Shown: one piece after another, positions 24,966 to 33,339 of the stretch
Numbering within the stretch: position 1 is the stretch's first letter
Layout: the number at the start of each line of letters is the position of its first letter
NCBI GenBank assembly: GCA_026224825.1
Contig: JAMFRO010000002.1
Location: 1 to 64,000 of the forward strand
From: a bacterium
GTDB taxonomy: Bacteria; Pseudomonadota; Alphaproteobacteria; Acetobacterales; Acetobacteraceae
DNA length: 64,000 bases
Direction of reading: 5' to 3'
Program-made: the position numbers and the translations under genes
Notes under the pieces: generated by a model
Seen by the model: only the letters and a program-made list of their open reading frames with translations
What the model was told of the DNA's origin: nothing
Database searches by the model: none

Positions 24966-27418
24966 TAGACTAACTCCGCCATGGCATCGTATTTTTTGCC
25001 GCGTGTGTTGCAGGCGGATTCTTCCGCCCAGGGGTCGATTTGCGCGAATTTCTGGGCGTAGAGAAAATCCTCAAAAAGCGAGCGGCGCAGCTCGGCATTG
25101 TCGACGATTTTTTCCTGCACATATTTTAGGCCGACACGCTCGATCCAGGGCGCTGTGCGCTCCAGGTAGCGGGCTTCCATGCGGTAAAGCTGCAGGAAAG
25201 CGCAGGCGTATTCCATTACCTCCTCATCCGTGGTGACTTTGCACAGCAGATCCGTGACGCGGATTTTTATGCCGCCATTGCCGCCGACATGCAGGTCCCA
25301 GCCAGCCTCGGTGGCGATGATTCCGAAGTCTTTTATGGTGGCTTCAGCGCAATTGCGCGGGCAGCCGGAGACGGCGAGTTTGACCTTGTGCGGGTGCCAG
25401 GAGCCCCAGGTGGCTTTTTCCAGCGCCACACCCATGGAAGTGGAATCCTGTGTGCCGAAGCGGCACCATTCCGAGCCGACGCAGGTTTTTACCGTGCGCA
25501 ATGCCTTGCCATAGGCATGGCCGGAGACCATGCCGGCGGCGTTGAGATCCTGCCAGACAGCGCGCAGATCTTCCTTGCGCACGCCGAGCATGTCCACGCG
25601 CTGGCCGCCGGTGATTTTTACGGTGGGGATGTTGAATTTGTCCACGACATCGGCGATGGCACGCAGCTCTCCTGCGGTGGTGGTGCCGCCCCACATGCGG
25701 GGGATGACGGAATAGGTGCCGTCTTTCTGAATATTGGCGTGCATGCGCTCGTTGACGAAGCGCGATTGCGCGTCGTCCACATATTCTCCAGGCCAGGCCG
25801 CGAGGAGATAGAAATTGATGGCGGGGCGGCAGGAGGCGCAGCCGTTGGGGGTGTGAAATTCCAGCGCCTGCATGACGGCGGGGATGGTTTTCAACATACC
25901 ACCTTTGATGCGGTGGCGCACTTCGTCATGCCCATGGGTTGTGCATTTGCACATTGGCTTTGCGCCGGCGGCTGAGAATTCCGCGCCGAGGGTAAGTTTC
26001 AGCAATCCTTCAACAAGATTGGTGCAGGAGCCGCAGGAGGCGGAGGCTTTGGTGCGGGTGCGGACATCGTCCACGCTTTTCAGGCCGTGCTCGGCGATGG
26101 CGGTGCAGATGCTGGATTTTTTCACACCGTTGCAGCCGCAGATTTCGGCGGTGTCGGGCAGGCAGGCCAGTGCCTCAAGCGGGTCGGCTGAGGCTGTGAC
26201 GGGACCGTGGATGATGGTTTCGCGGAGATGGGCGATGCTTTCTTCATCTTTGAGGAGCTGGAAATACCAGCCGGCGTCGCGCGCATCGCCGAAGCAGACC
26301 ACGCCGACTAGTTTTTCACCGCGCAGGACGAGGCGTTTGTAGATGCCGCGGGCGGCGTCGCGGAGGATGATGTCATCTGTGGTTTCGTCACCCATGAAGG
26401 CGCCGGCTGAGAACATCTCCACGCCCGAGACTTTCAGCCGGGTGCCGGTGGCGATGGGGGTGAATTGCGTTTGGGCGAGGCCGGTGATGTGGTCGGCGGC
26501 GACCTTGGCCATGTCCCAGATGGGGGCGACCAGGCCGTAGCAGGCTTTGTTGTGCTCGATGCATTCGCCGATGGCGAAGACGGCGGGGTCTGAGGTGCAC
26601 ATGGCGGCATCGACGAGAATGCCACGGTCGCAGGCGAGGCCAGAGGCTTTGGCGAGGTTGGTGTTGGGGCGGATGCCGACGGCCATGACGACGAGATCAG
26701 CTTTTATGCGGCTTCCGTCTTTCAGCGTTACGGAATGCACGGGGCCGCTCTCGCCTTCGCCGTCGAGGGATTCGGTGTTGGCGGATGTGTAGATGGTCAT
26801 GCCGCGCTGGGTGAGGCTGCGTTCCAGGAGATGGGCGGCGGAGGCGTCGAGCTGGCGTTCCATGAGGGTGGGCATGAGGTGGACAACGCTGACCTCCATG
26901 CCGCGCAAATTGAGGCCGTGCGCGGCTTCCAGCCCGAGCAGGCCGCCGCCGATGACCACGGCGGATTTGTTCGGGCCTGCTGTTTCCAGCATTTTTTCGA
27001 CATCGGCGACGGAGCGGAAGGTCATGACACCGGAGCGCTCGACGCCGGGGAGTGGGAGGACGATGGGGTTGGAGCCGGTGGCGAGGAGGAGGATGTCGTA
27101 ATGGCGGGTGGTGCCGTGTTCGCCGGTCACCACGCGCGCGGCGCGGTCTATGGTGGTTACCGATTCACCGGCGATCAGCTCGATTTTGTGTTCGGCGTAC
27201 CAGTCCAGGCTGTTCAGGACGATCTGGTCGAAGGTTTTGTCGCCCGCGAGAAGGGGGGAGAGCATGATGCGGTCGTAATTGGGTTGGGGTTCGGCGCCGA
27301 AGACTGTGATGTCGAACATGCCGGGGGCGCGGTGGAGGATTTCTTCCACGGTGCGCATGCCGGCCATGCCGTTGCCGATGACGATTAGTTTTTTGCGAGG
27401 GCTGACCATCATGTTCAT
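24965..27418 (-). CDS. nirB: Nitrite reductase [NAD(P)H] large subunit
   Basis: An 817-residue protein with an FAD/NAD(P) pyridine-nucleotide disulfide-type N-terminus (LIVIGNGMAGMRTVEEIL; second Rossmann AVVIGGGLLGLEAAHGL), a BFD-like [2Fe-2S] domain (CGCNGVKKSSIC, then CGSC), and a siroheme/[4Fe-4S] C-terminus with Cys646, Cys652, Cys686 and Cys690 (CVGSEWC, SGCPRNC). It carries out six-electron reduction of nitrite to ammonium using NAD(P)H. Located between narK and nirD in the nitrate operon. Confidence 0.95.
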   Translation of the reverse strand: MNMMVSPRKKLIVIGNGMAGMRTVEEILHRAPGMFDITVFGAEPQPNYDRIMLSPLLAGDKTFDQIVLNSLDWYAEHKIELIAGESVTTIDRAARVVTGEHGTTRHYDILLLATGSNPIVLPLPGVERSGVMTFRSVADVEKMLETAGPNKSAVVIGGGLLGLEAAHGLNLRGMEVSVVHLMPTLMERQLDASAAHLLERSLTQRGMTIYTSANTESLDGEGESGPVHSVTLKDGSRIKADLVVMAVGIRPNTNLAKASGLACDRGILVDAAMCTSDPAVFAIGECIEHNKACYGLVAPIWDMAKVAADHITGLAQTQFTPIATGTRLKVSGVEMFSAGAFMGDETTDDIILRDAARGIYKRLVLRGEKLVGVVCFGDARDAGWYFQLLKDEESIAHLRETIIHGPVTASADPLEALACLPDTAEICGCNGVKKSSICTAIAEHGLKSVDDVRTRTKASASCGSCTNLVEGLLKLTLGAEFSAAGAKPMCKCTTHGHDEVRHRIKGGMLKTIPAVMQALEFHTPNGCASCRPAINFYLLAAWPGEYVDDAQSRFVNERMHANIQKDGTYSVIPRMWGGTTTAGELRAIADVVDKFNIPTVKITGGQRVDMLGVRKEDLRAVWQDLNAAGMVSGHAYGKALRTVKTCVGSEWCRFGTQDSTSMGVALEKATWGSWHPHKVKLAVSGCPRNCAEATIKDFGIIATEAGWDLHVGGNGGIKIRVTDLLCKVTTDEEVMEYACAFLQLYRMEARYLERTAPWIERVGLKYVQEKIVDNAELRRSLFEDFLYAQKFAQIDPWAEESACNTRGKKYDAMAELV

Positions 27419-27470
27419 TGGTCTGGTGTCCTTATAAGAGGTTTGGTGTCCCTCGGCTTTGGGAGCCGGA

Positions 27471-27494
27471 GATCCCCGCTTTCGCGGGGATGAC
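27471..27494. repeat. Short palindromic repeat, ATCCCCGC type (copy 3)
   Basis: Same palindrome as at 7263 and 11679, in the 111-nt narK-nirB gap. A partial GGGGATGAC follows near 27507. Confidence 0.75.
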
Positions 27495-27529
27495 GGGAGT
27501 GGAGGCGGGGATGACGGGTGGGGGCGCTG

Positions 27530-28759
27530 TTAGATTTTTGGGACGACGCCGGCGGCGAAACCTTGGCTGAAGCTGGCGCGCCAGTGTTTCTTCACCACGT
27601 TGATGCCGATGAAAGCGACCAAGGCCAGCACTGCGAAGATGAGGAACCCATCCTGATACGAGCCGGTCCATTGTTTGGAGTAACCCAGAGAGGAGGCGAG
27701 GTAGAAGCCGCCGATGCCACCGGCGCAGCCGACGAGGCCGGTCATGGTGCCGATCTCGCGGCCGAAGCGGATGGGGACGAGCTGGAAGACCGCGCCGTTG
27801 CCGGTGCCGAGCGCCAGCATGGCGACGATGAAGGCGGCCAGCGCCAGGGGGAGTGTGGGCAGGCCGAAGCTGATGAGGATGAGCATGGCGGCGGCAACGA
27901 CGTAGAGGACCGAGAGGGCGGCGATGCCCCCTACCCTGTCCGCCAGCCAGCCGCCGACGGGGCGGAACAGGGAGCCTGCGAAGACGCAGGCAGCGACGGC
28001 GTAGCCTGCCTGCACCGGGGCCAGGCCGTATTGGCTGTGGAAATAGATGCTCAAGGATGAGGCCAGGCCGACGAAGCCGCCGAAGGTGACGGCGTAGAAC
28101 AGCATGAACCACCAGGTGTCGGCGATGGCGAGGACGCGCAGATAGCCGGCGAGGGTTTGTTTGGGCGGCTGGATGGGGGCGTCCTTCGCCAGCAGGATGA
28201 AGGCGGCGAGAACGAAGCACATGAACACGGCGGCCATGCCGAAGACGTTGACCCAGCCGAAAGCAAGCCCAAGTGCGGGGGCCGCGAGCGAGGCGATGAC
28301 GGTGCCCATGTTGCCGGCACCGGCAATGCCCATGGCCTTGCCTTGGTGCTCGGGCGGGTACCAGCGCGACGCCATGGGCAGAGCGATGGCGAAGGAGGCG
28401 CCGCCCATGCCGAGGACCACACCGACCAGGAGGATGGCATCGAAGCTGGGCACGCCGAGATACCAGGCGGCGGTGAGGCCGATAATGACGAGGATTTGCG
28501 CGAAGATGCCGGCTTTCTTGGCGCCGAAATGGTCGACCAGGACGCCGTTGAAGATGCGCAGGACAGCACCGGCCAGGACGGGGGTGGCGACCATCAGGCC
28601 TTTATGGGCGGGGTCCAGGTGCAGGGCTTTGGAGATTTGGATGCCCAGGGGCCCAAGCAGGACCCAGCACATGAAGCTGAAGTCGAAATACAGGAAGGCA
28701 GCCAGGAGGGTGGGAAGATGGCCGGATTTGAGGAAGGTCTTTTCGGTGGAAAGGGACAT
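27530..28759 (-). CDS. narK: Nitrate/nitrite MFS transporter (NarK/NasA type)
   Basis: A 409-residue major-facilitator protein with about 12 hydrophobic segments. It carries a NarK-like nitrate signature around AIALPMASRWYPPEHQGKAMGIAGAGNMGT (residues about 122-151) and a second one at [35 protein letters not shown]. Imports nitrate (or exchanges it for nitrite) at the inner membrane. I chose the ATG at 28759 with GGAG about 9 nt upstream. The leader upstream contains a sigma-54 promoter and an ANTAR-like hairpin pair, so this is probably the first gene of the structural operon. Confidence 0.92.
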   Translation of the reverse strand: MSLSTEKTFLKSGHLPTLLAAFLYFDFSFMCWVLLGPLGIQISKALHLDPAHKGLMVATPVLAGAVLRIFNGVLVDHFGAKKAGIFAQILVIIGLTAAWYLGVPSFDAILLVGVVLGMGGASFAIALPMASRWYPPEHQGKAMGIAGAGNMGTVIASLAAPALGLAFGWVNVFGMAAVFMCFVLAAFILLAKDAPIQPPKQTLAGYLRVLAIADTWWFMLFYAVTFGGFVGLASSLSIYFHSQYGLAPVQAGYAVAACVFAGSLFRPVGGWLADRVGGIAALSVLYVVAAAMLILISFGLPTLPLALAAFIVAMLALGTGNGAVFQLVPIRFGREIGTMTGLVGCAGGIGGFYLASSLGYSKQWTGSYQDGFLIFAVLALVAFIGINVVKKHWRASFSQGFAAGVVPKI

Positions 28760-28853
28760 AGGCGTGGCTCCGCGGCATGCGTTGTGCGCTGCCGCTTGCG
28801 AACCGTCCCTTGGCCCGCGCGAGATTTTTGGGGTTGGAGCCCCGTTGGACAAG

Positions 28854-28873
28854 GGCAATCGCCATTGACTGCC
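28854..28873 (-). promoter_or_regulatory. Leader hairpin with ANTAR-type hexaloop (candidate NasT target)
   Basis: On the minus strand GGCAGTC pairs with GATTGCC (one G-U pair) around the loop AATGGC. A hexanucleotide loop with A at position 1 and G at position 4 is the known ANTAR recognition feature. NasT, an ANTAR protein, is encoded 1.2 kb upstream on the same strand. Confidence 0.5.
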
Positions 28874-28878
28874 TTGTA

Positions 28879-28894
28879 AACGGCATCAGCCGTT
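28879..28894 (-). promoter_or_regulatory. Leader hairpin upstream of the ANTAR-type hairpin
   Basis: AACGGC pairs with GCCGTT around TGAT (minus strand), 5 nt upstream of the hexaloop hairpin. It is placed like the first hairpin of a two-hairpin ANTAR motif, but its loop does not have the A1/G4 pattern. Confidence 0.35.
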
Positions 28895-28906
28895 CGGGTG
28901 CAGTGC

Positions 28907-28922
28907 AGCAAATGCCGTGCCA
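28907..28922 (-). promoter_or_regulatory. Sigma-54 promoter of the nitrate operon
   Basis: Minus-strand sequence TGGCACGGCATTTGCT matches the sigma-54 consensus TGGCACG-N4-TTGCW at every fixed position. The predicted start is near 28896, directly upstream of the two leader hairpins and about 137 nt before the narK ATG. Nitrogen control through RpoN/NtrC is the expected regulation of assimilatory nitrate genes. Confidence 0.75.
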
Positions 28923-29050
28923 AAGTGGAATGTTGCGCGAATAATGGACTATTTTGGTATATCTGGAATAAATTGAATAAATATTGTACTTTTATGGTTA
29001 AATTGTATCCAATAATTGCACCTAATCACAGCAATTCGGAGCCAGGAGAA

Positions 29051-29074
29051 GATTCCCGCCTTCGCGGGACTGAC
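29051..29074. repeat. Short palindromic repeat, ATCCCCGC type (degenerate copy 4)
   Basis: GATTCCCGCCTTCGCGGGAC, related to the copies at 7263, 11679 and 27471, with several changes. It lies just downstream of nasS. Confidence 0.6.
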
Positions 29075-29109
29075 GGGGTGGGGACGGTCGAGGGCTAGGC
29101 GCCTGGGTG

Positions 29110-30102
29110 TTAGTTCCGGGCAGAGGTGTCGCAGAATATGTCCTCGATTTCGTCCGGTTTGCGGCCGCCGGCGGCGAGGTAGAGATCTGGGCGGTAGAGG
29201 TTTTGGGCCACGCTCAGGGCGTTCTCGGGCACTTTGCCCCAGCGCAGCATCTGTGTGGCGAACCAGGCGGCGTGGTCCGGCGAAGGGTAGGTGGCGCTGA
29301 ATACCGGGCCGCCTTCGGCCGGGTCCAGCGAGGTTTCGATGAGGTCTTGCGGCAGGTCCAGATATTCCGGGCGGGCCAGGAGCGCGGCCAGTACCGGGCG
29401 GTTGGCGGGGGTGGCACAATAGGCGCCGGCCTCACGCAGGGCGGTGAGAAGCTGGCGCACGCGGGTGGGGTCGCCTGCTGCGAAATCCGCGCGCAGGGCC
29501 AGGCATTTTTCCGGGTGGTTGCGCCAGATGTCGCCGGTTTTGATGGCCTCGAAGCCGAGCCCGGCCTTGGTTGCCACATGGCTCCAGGGGGCGCCGGCGC
29601 AAAAGCCGTCTATGGCGCCGGCGGCCAGCGAGCTGACCATCTCGGAGGGGGATAGGGCCTTGATCTCGACGCTGGAGTCCGGGTCCACCCCGCTGGCGGC
29701 GAGCCAGTAGCGCAGCAGCAGGTCGTGGGTGGAATAGGCGTGGACCACGGCCAGGCGGAGTTTTCGGGCCGAGGCCAGGGCCTTTATGCCGCCGGCCGCG
29801 AGCTCGCTTTGCCATTTGCGGGCCAGGGTCAGGGCGTTGCCGTTGGCACTGAGGGACATGGGCACCACGAGGTCGGTTTTGCGGCCGCGCAGGCCGAGCG
29901 CGCAGGCGATGGCCAGAGGCGGGAGCATGACCGCACCTTCGAGCAGCCCGTAGCCGAGCTTGTCGGCGATGTTGGCCCAGCTCGGCTCGACGATGATTTC
30001 GACATCGAGCCCATGCGCGCGGAAGATGCCCTGCCTGCCGGCAGCGACGACAGGGGCGGCATCGCTCAAACGCAGCATGCCGAGGCGGATTTTTTCACTC
30101 AA
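29110..30102 (-). CDS. nasS: Nitrate sensor protein NasS (NrtA/CmpA-like)
   Basis: A 330-residue solute-binding-type protein without a signal peptide, as expected for the cytoplasmic nitrate/nitrite sensor NasS. Family features are LGMLRLSDAAPVVAAGRQGIF, EPSWANIADKLGYGLLEGAVMLPPLAIACALGL and FCAGAPWSHVATKAGLGF. In the known NasS-NasT system, NasS holds NasT until nitrate binds. The start is TTG at 30102, with AAGGAG about 10 nt upstream and overlap with the TGA of nasT (TTGA). A longer upstream frame overlaps nasT and is not real. Confidence 0.88.
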   Translation of the reverse strand: MSEKIRLGMLRLSDAAPVVAAGRQGIFRAHGLDVEIIVEPSWANIADKLGYGLLEGAVMLPPLAIACALGLRGRKTDLVVPMSLSANGNALTLARKWQSELAAGGIKALASARKLRLAVVHAYSTHDLLLRYWLAASGVDPDSSVEIKALSPSEMVSSLAAGAIDGFCAGAPWSHVATKAGLGFEAIKTGDIWRNHPEKCLALRADFAAGDPTRVRQLLTALREAGAYCATPANRPVLAALLARPEYLDLPQDLIETSLDPAEGGPVFSATYPSPDHAAWFATQMLRWGKVPENALSVAQNLYRPDLYLAAGGRKPDEIEDIFCDTSARN

Positions 30103-30686
30103 CGTAGGGCGTCTCCTTTGGCGTTGCGCTCGGTCAGCAGGCCGAGGGCGGCGTCTTTCAGCTTCTTCTGCTGGGTCATGGCGCGGCGCTGTAAATACCG
30201 GTGCGCCATGGGCTCGGTCATTCTGTCCTGGGTCATCAGCAGGCGTTTCGCGGCGTCTATGGTGTTGCGGGTGTCGGCCTGCTCCTCGGCCTGGGTGAGG
30301 CGCGCCTGCAGGCCCTGCATGCGCTGGAACACGGCCAGAGCGGTGCGCAAAATCGGCCGCATGGCGGGCATTTCCACGCCGCCGGCATGGTAGGAGCATA
30401 CACCGGCGGCGATGGCTTCTTCCATGAACTGCGGGTCATCCTCATCGATGAACATCAGCACCGGCAGCATGGTGGCGGCGTTCAGGCTACGCACGGAATC
30501 CAGCCCGTCGCGGTCCGGGCGGGCCATGTCCACGATCACCACATCCGGGCTGGCCGCGCGCACTTCGTCCAGCAGGTTCTGGCCTGGGCGGGCGAGGATG
30601 ACGGTAAAATTGTCATCCAATGCCTTGAATCGGGCAAAAAGCTCCTTGGCGTGGCTTCCATCGCAATCTGCGACAAGTATTTTCAT
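30099..30686 (-). CDS. nasT: ANTAR-domain transcription antiterminator NasT
   Basis: A 195-residue protein with an N-terminal receiver-like domain (ILVADCDG, DVVIVDMARPD near residue 52, VLMFIDEDD) and a C-terminal ANTAR RNA-binding domain (NTIDAAKRLLMTQDRMTEPMAHRYLQRRAM). NasT binds leader-RNA hairpins and prevents termination when released by NasS. It is upstream of nasS, with stop/start overlap. A fitting RNA target is seen before narK. Confidence 0.92.
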   Translation of the reverse strand: MKILVADCDGSHAKELFARFKALDDNFTVILARPGQNLLDEVRAASPDVVIVDMARPDRDGLDSVRSLNAATMLPVLMFIDEDDPQFMEEAIAAGVCSYHAGGVEMPAMRPILRTALAVFQRMQGLQARLTQAEEQADTRNTIDAAKRLLMTQDRMTEPMAHRYLQRRAMTQQKKLKDAALGLLTERNAKGDALR

Positions 30687-30717
30687 GTAAGCACCAGCGT
30701 CATACCGGTGACGTTAG

Positions 30718-30763
30718 CAACTGTTGGGCCAGCCTAGGCGCAACTGTTGGGCCAGCCTAGGCG
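30718..30763. repeat. 23-bp perfect tandem duplication over the pirin stop codon
   Basis: The 23 bases at 30718-30740 are repeated exactly at 30741-30763 (each starts CAACTGTTGG and ends CCTAGGCG). The second copy contains the pirin stop codon (TAG, 30757-30759 on the minus strand); the first holds a spare copy of it. Confidence 0.9.
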
Positions 30764-31656
30764 GGGAGTGGGATCCACTCCTGGTCATCGCCGGGGGGCA
30801 GGCCGAATTTGCCGGAGGTCCAGTCCTGTTTGGCCTGCTCGATACGATCTTTGGAGCTGGAGACGAAATTCCACCAGAGGTGACGGGGGCCGTCGACCGG
30901 CTCACCGCCCAACATGATGAAGCGGGCATTGGTGGTGGCGCGGATGGTGATGCGGTCGGCGGGGCGGAAGGCGAGGAGTGTCGGAGCGGTGTGGGTTTCG
31001 CCGCCGATTTCGACGCTGCCGCTGAGGAGGTAGATGGCGCGTTCCTCGTGCTCGTCGGGCAGGGGTATGGCGGCGCCGGCGGTGAGGGTGATGTCGGCGT
31101 AGAGTGTGGAGCTGAAGACGTGCACGGGCGAGGTGGCGCCGAAGGCCTCCCCGGCAACGAGGTGGAGGGTGACGCCGGTATCGGTGAGGATGGGCATGGT
31201 GGCGCCGTCGTGATGGAAGAATGCGGGTTCGGTTTCCTCATGGGCGCGGGGGAGTGCGAGCCAGCTTTGGATGCCGGTCATCTGGCGGGCGTGCTGGCGC
31301 GATTCGGGCGAGGAGCGCTCGGAATGGGCGATGCCACGGCCGGCGGTCATCCAGTTGATGTCACCGGGGACGATGTTCTGGGCGCTGCCGATTGTGTCGC
31401 GGTGGAAGATGGAGCCCTCGATGAGATAGGTGAGTGTGGCCAGGCCGATATGGGGGTGCGGGCGCACGTCCAGCCCCTCGCCTGCCGGGAATATCGCGGG
31501 GCCCATATGGTCCAGGAAGATGAACGGGCCGACCATGCGTTTTTTGATATGCGGCAGAGCCCGGCGGACGCGAAATCCGCCGAGGTCTTTGGTGATGGGC
31601 TCGATGGTGATTTCGGCGCGGGCGGATGGGGGGAGAGGATGGGGGAGGAATGACAT
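30757..31656 (-). CDS. Pirin family protein
   Basis: A 299-residue bicupin. The N-terminal pirin domain shows MVGPFIFLDHMGPAIFPAG, the metal-binding HPHIGLATLTYLIEG and HRDTIGS, and a histidine in GRGIAHSER. Pirins bind iron and some are quercetin dioxygenases; the biological role is uncertain. The ATG at 31656 lies in a GC-rich divergent region shared with the GT61 gene; the stop is inside a 23-bp tandem duplication. Confidence 0.9.
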   Translation of the reverse strand: MSFLPHPLPPSARAEITIEPITKDLGGFRVRRALPHIKKRMVGPFIFLDHMGPAIFPAGEGLDVRPHPHIGLATLTYLIEGSIFHRDTIGSAQNIVPGDINWMTAGRGIAHSERSSPESRQHARQMTGIQSWLALPRAHEETEPAFFHHDGATMPILTDTGVTLHLVAGEAFGATSPVHVFSSTLYADITLTAGAAIPLPDEHEERAIYLLSGSVEIGGETHTAPTLLAFRPADRITIRATTNARFIMLGGEPVDGPRHLWWNFVSSSKDRIEQAKQDWTSGKFGLPPGDDQEWIPLPA

Positions 31657-31721
31657 GGGGGGTTTCTCCGGCTGCTGGGGCAGTTTAGCCTCAGCGGCGG
31701 GGAAGCCCAAGGGGGGAGCAG

Positions 31722-32870
31722 ATGCGGGCTTTGATGGCGGTGCCGGTGGAGACGATTGTACCGGAGCTTTCCCCGGCGGAATTCGCCGCCGGCTGGGAGG
31801 GGTATGTGGAGGCCATAAGCGCCGGTGAGATGGCGTTGCCGGCGGTTGCCTGCCATGGCGAGATTGAGATCCAAAGGCCGCTTAATATGCCGCCGCAAAT
31901 GCCGGGGTTCTTAACCGAAGTACGCTACCCGCGCCTGGTTATCAGCCGGGTGAAAGACGCGCTGTGCCTGGCCGGTGGTGTTGCCATCGCGCATGAGCAG
32001 GCGGTGCTGCTGGAGAGTTTTTCAGCACCTTGGGATGCGGAATACCATACGGCGCTGGAGCGCGACGGGGCTGGCTGGCGGCCGCGCCAGGGCATTGAGA
32101 ACACCAGCGTGCTGGAGGGGCCGGCGCTGTTCGTTGATTATCAGCATAGCGCGTTTTTCGGGCATTTCATTGCAGATGCATTGTCGCGCTGCTGGGCCGT
32201 GGATTATTGCCGTGCCTGGCTGGGCACGAATATAAGCCAGGCGCTCATTACCGCCCCCGTGCCGGCCTATATTGCGGATATGCTGGCGGCACTGGGGATT
32301 GCGGCGATTCCGCTGCATGCCGGCCAGGCGGTGCGCTGCCGGGAGCTGATCATCGCCAGCAAGGCGTTTCAGATTCAGGAATATATCGCACCGCCCGCGA
32401 CGGGACTTTGGCACAGGCTGCGCGACCGGCTGGCGCGGCCGGGCAATTTTCCCGCCCGCGTGTTTATATCGCGGCGGCATAATCCCACGCGCAAGCTGGT
32501 GGAGGAAGATGAGGTCGAGGCGCTGTTCGTGCAGCATGGCTTCACGATTTTTTGTCCGGAGGAACATGATATCACGACGCAGGTCAGCGTGTTCGCGGCG
32601 GCGCGGCTGATTGCGGGGTGCAGCGGCAGCAATATGTTCAATATCGCGTTTCAGCTTCATGCCGCGGCCGTGCTGATTTTGGTCTCGCCGCTGCTGGTGC
32701 ATTATTCCGAGCATTTTCTGGGCAGCGGGGGTGCGAAACTGGATTATTTTCCGGGCTTCGTGACGGCGGCGCAAATGGCGCATACGCCGGGCTATGTGCA
32801 TGCGCCATGGCATGTGGATATGGGCGCGCTGCGGCATTATGTGGCGGCATGGATATCCGGCGCGGCTTAA
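31722..32870 (+). CDS. Glycosyltransferase family 61 protein (DUF563)
   Basis: A 382-residue protein. The recognisable part is the C-terminal GT61-like domain: FGHFIADALSRCWAVDY, VFISRRHNPTRKLVEEDEVEALF, GFTIFCPEEHDITTQVSVFAAARLIAGCSGSNMFNIAF. Such enzymes transfer xylose, GlcNAc or related sugars, and in bacteria occur in surface polysaccharide synthesis. No signal peptide or membrane segment is evident. It stands alone, divergent from pirin. The start may also be the ATG at 31737. Confidence 0.78.
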   Translation: MRALMAVPVETIVPELSPAEFAAGWEGYVEAISAGEMALPAVACHGEIEIQRPLNMPPQMPGFLTEVRYPRLVISRVKDALCLAGGVAIAHEQAVLLESFSAPWDAEYHTALERDGAGWRPRQGIENTSVLEGPALFVDYQHSAFFGHFIADALSRCWAVDYCRAWLGTNISQALITAPVPAYIADMLAALGIAAIPLHAGQAVRCRELIIASKAFQIQEYIAPPATGLWHRLRDRLARPGNFPARVFISRRHNPTRKLVEEDEVEALFVQHGFTIFCPEEHDITTQVSVFAAARLIAGCSGSNMFNIAFQLHAAAVLILVSPLLVHYSEHFLGSGGAKLDYFPGFVTAAQMAHTPGYVHAPWHVDMGALRHYVAAWISGAA

Positions 32871-32935
32871 GATACCGTGAGCCGGAATGAAGCGGGTTCA
32901 TTCCGGCTGTGGTTATCGCTGTGGTTATCCTGGCT

Positions 32936-33136
32936 TCAGAGTCGATTCACCCGTGCAATAAGGATGTCGATTTCCGTGGCGAGAGCGGTTTGATCCGCGG
33001 GAGCGTGATCTTTGCTGTCGCGGATTTTCTCGAGCTGGTCCACGAGTTCCGATTTCTCGAAGACGCCTTTGTGGATAAGGGTTTTCGCCAGGGCTTCGGT
33101 AAAGACGAGCAAGCCGGCGGGGCTGTTGGTGATCAT
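32936..33136 (-). CDS. Small conserved-looking hypothetical protein (66 aa)
   Basis: A 66-residue protein starting MITNSPAGLLVFTEALAKTL, followed by a predicted helical part (IHKGVFEKSELVDQLEKIRD) and ending in IDILIARVNRL. GGAGAGG lies about 8 nt before the ATG at 33136, which supports translation. No known domain; the amphipathic helical pattern suggests a small helical bundle. It is divergent from the DJ-1/PfpI gene. Confidence 0.65.
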   Translation of the reverse strand: MITNSPAGLLVFTEALAKTLIHKGVFEKSELVDQLEKIRDSKDHAPADQTALATEIDILIARVNRL

Positions 33137-33339
33137 ATGTGTTTCCTCTCCGTAAGTGACATGTCTCAGATAGGAAGGCCCCAGCCCGGTACCAGTGGAC
33201 GTTGCATTAACGATAACCAAATGATCGCCCGGTCGGGAATGGCCCGGGCATGACCATATCTTCATCAAGCTTGGGCTTTGGCCCGCACAACCTATGTGTG
33301 CGGCATGCGGCATGATGGCCGTTGAAAGGTTTTTGCAAG

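Larger units (their letters stand above)
28760..29109 (-). promoter_or_regulatory. 350-nt region upstream of narK: nitrate operon control region
   Basis: No gene is seen. The part next to narK (28760-28922) holds the leader and promoter listed separately. The part from 28925 to 29040 is AT-rich, unlike the genes, and could bind NtrC or IHF. A lone TGCACC at 29017-29022 resembles one NtrC half-site but lacks a clear partner. A degenerate REP copy is at 29051. Confidence 0.6.

Noticed and set aside
29017-29022. NtrC-binding site
   Set aside because: Only one TGCACC half-site; no convincing symmetric partner at the right spacing.
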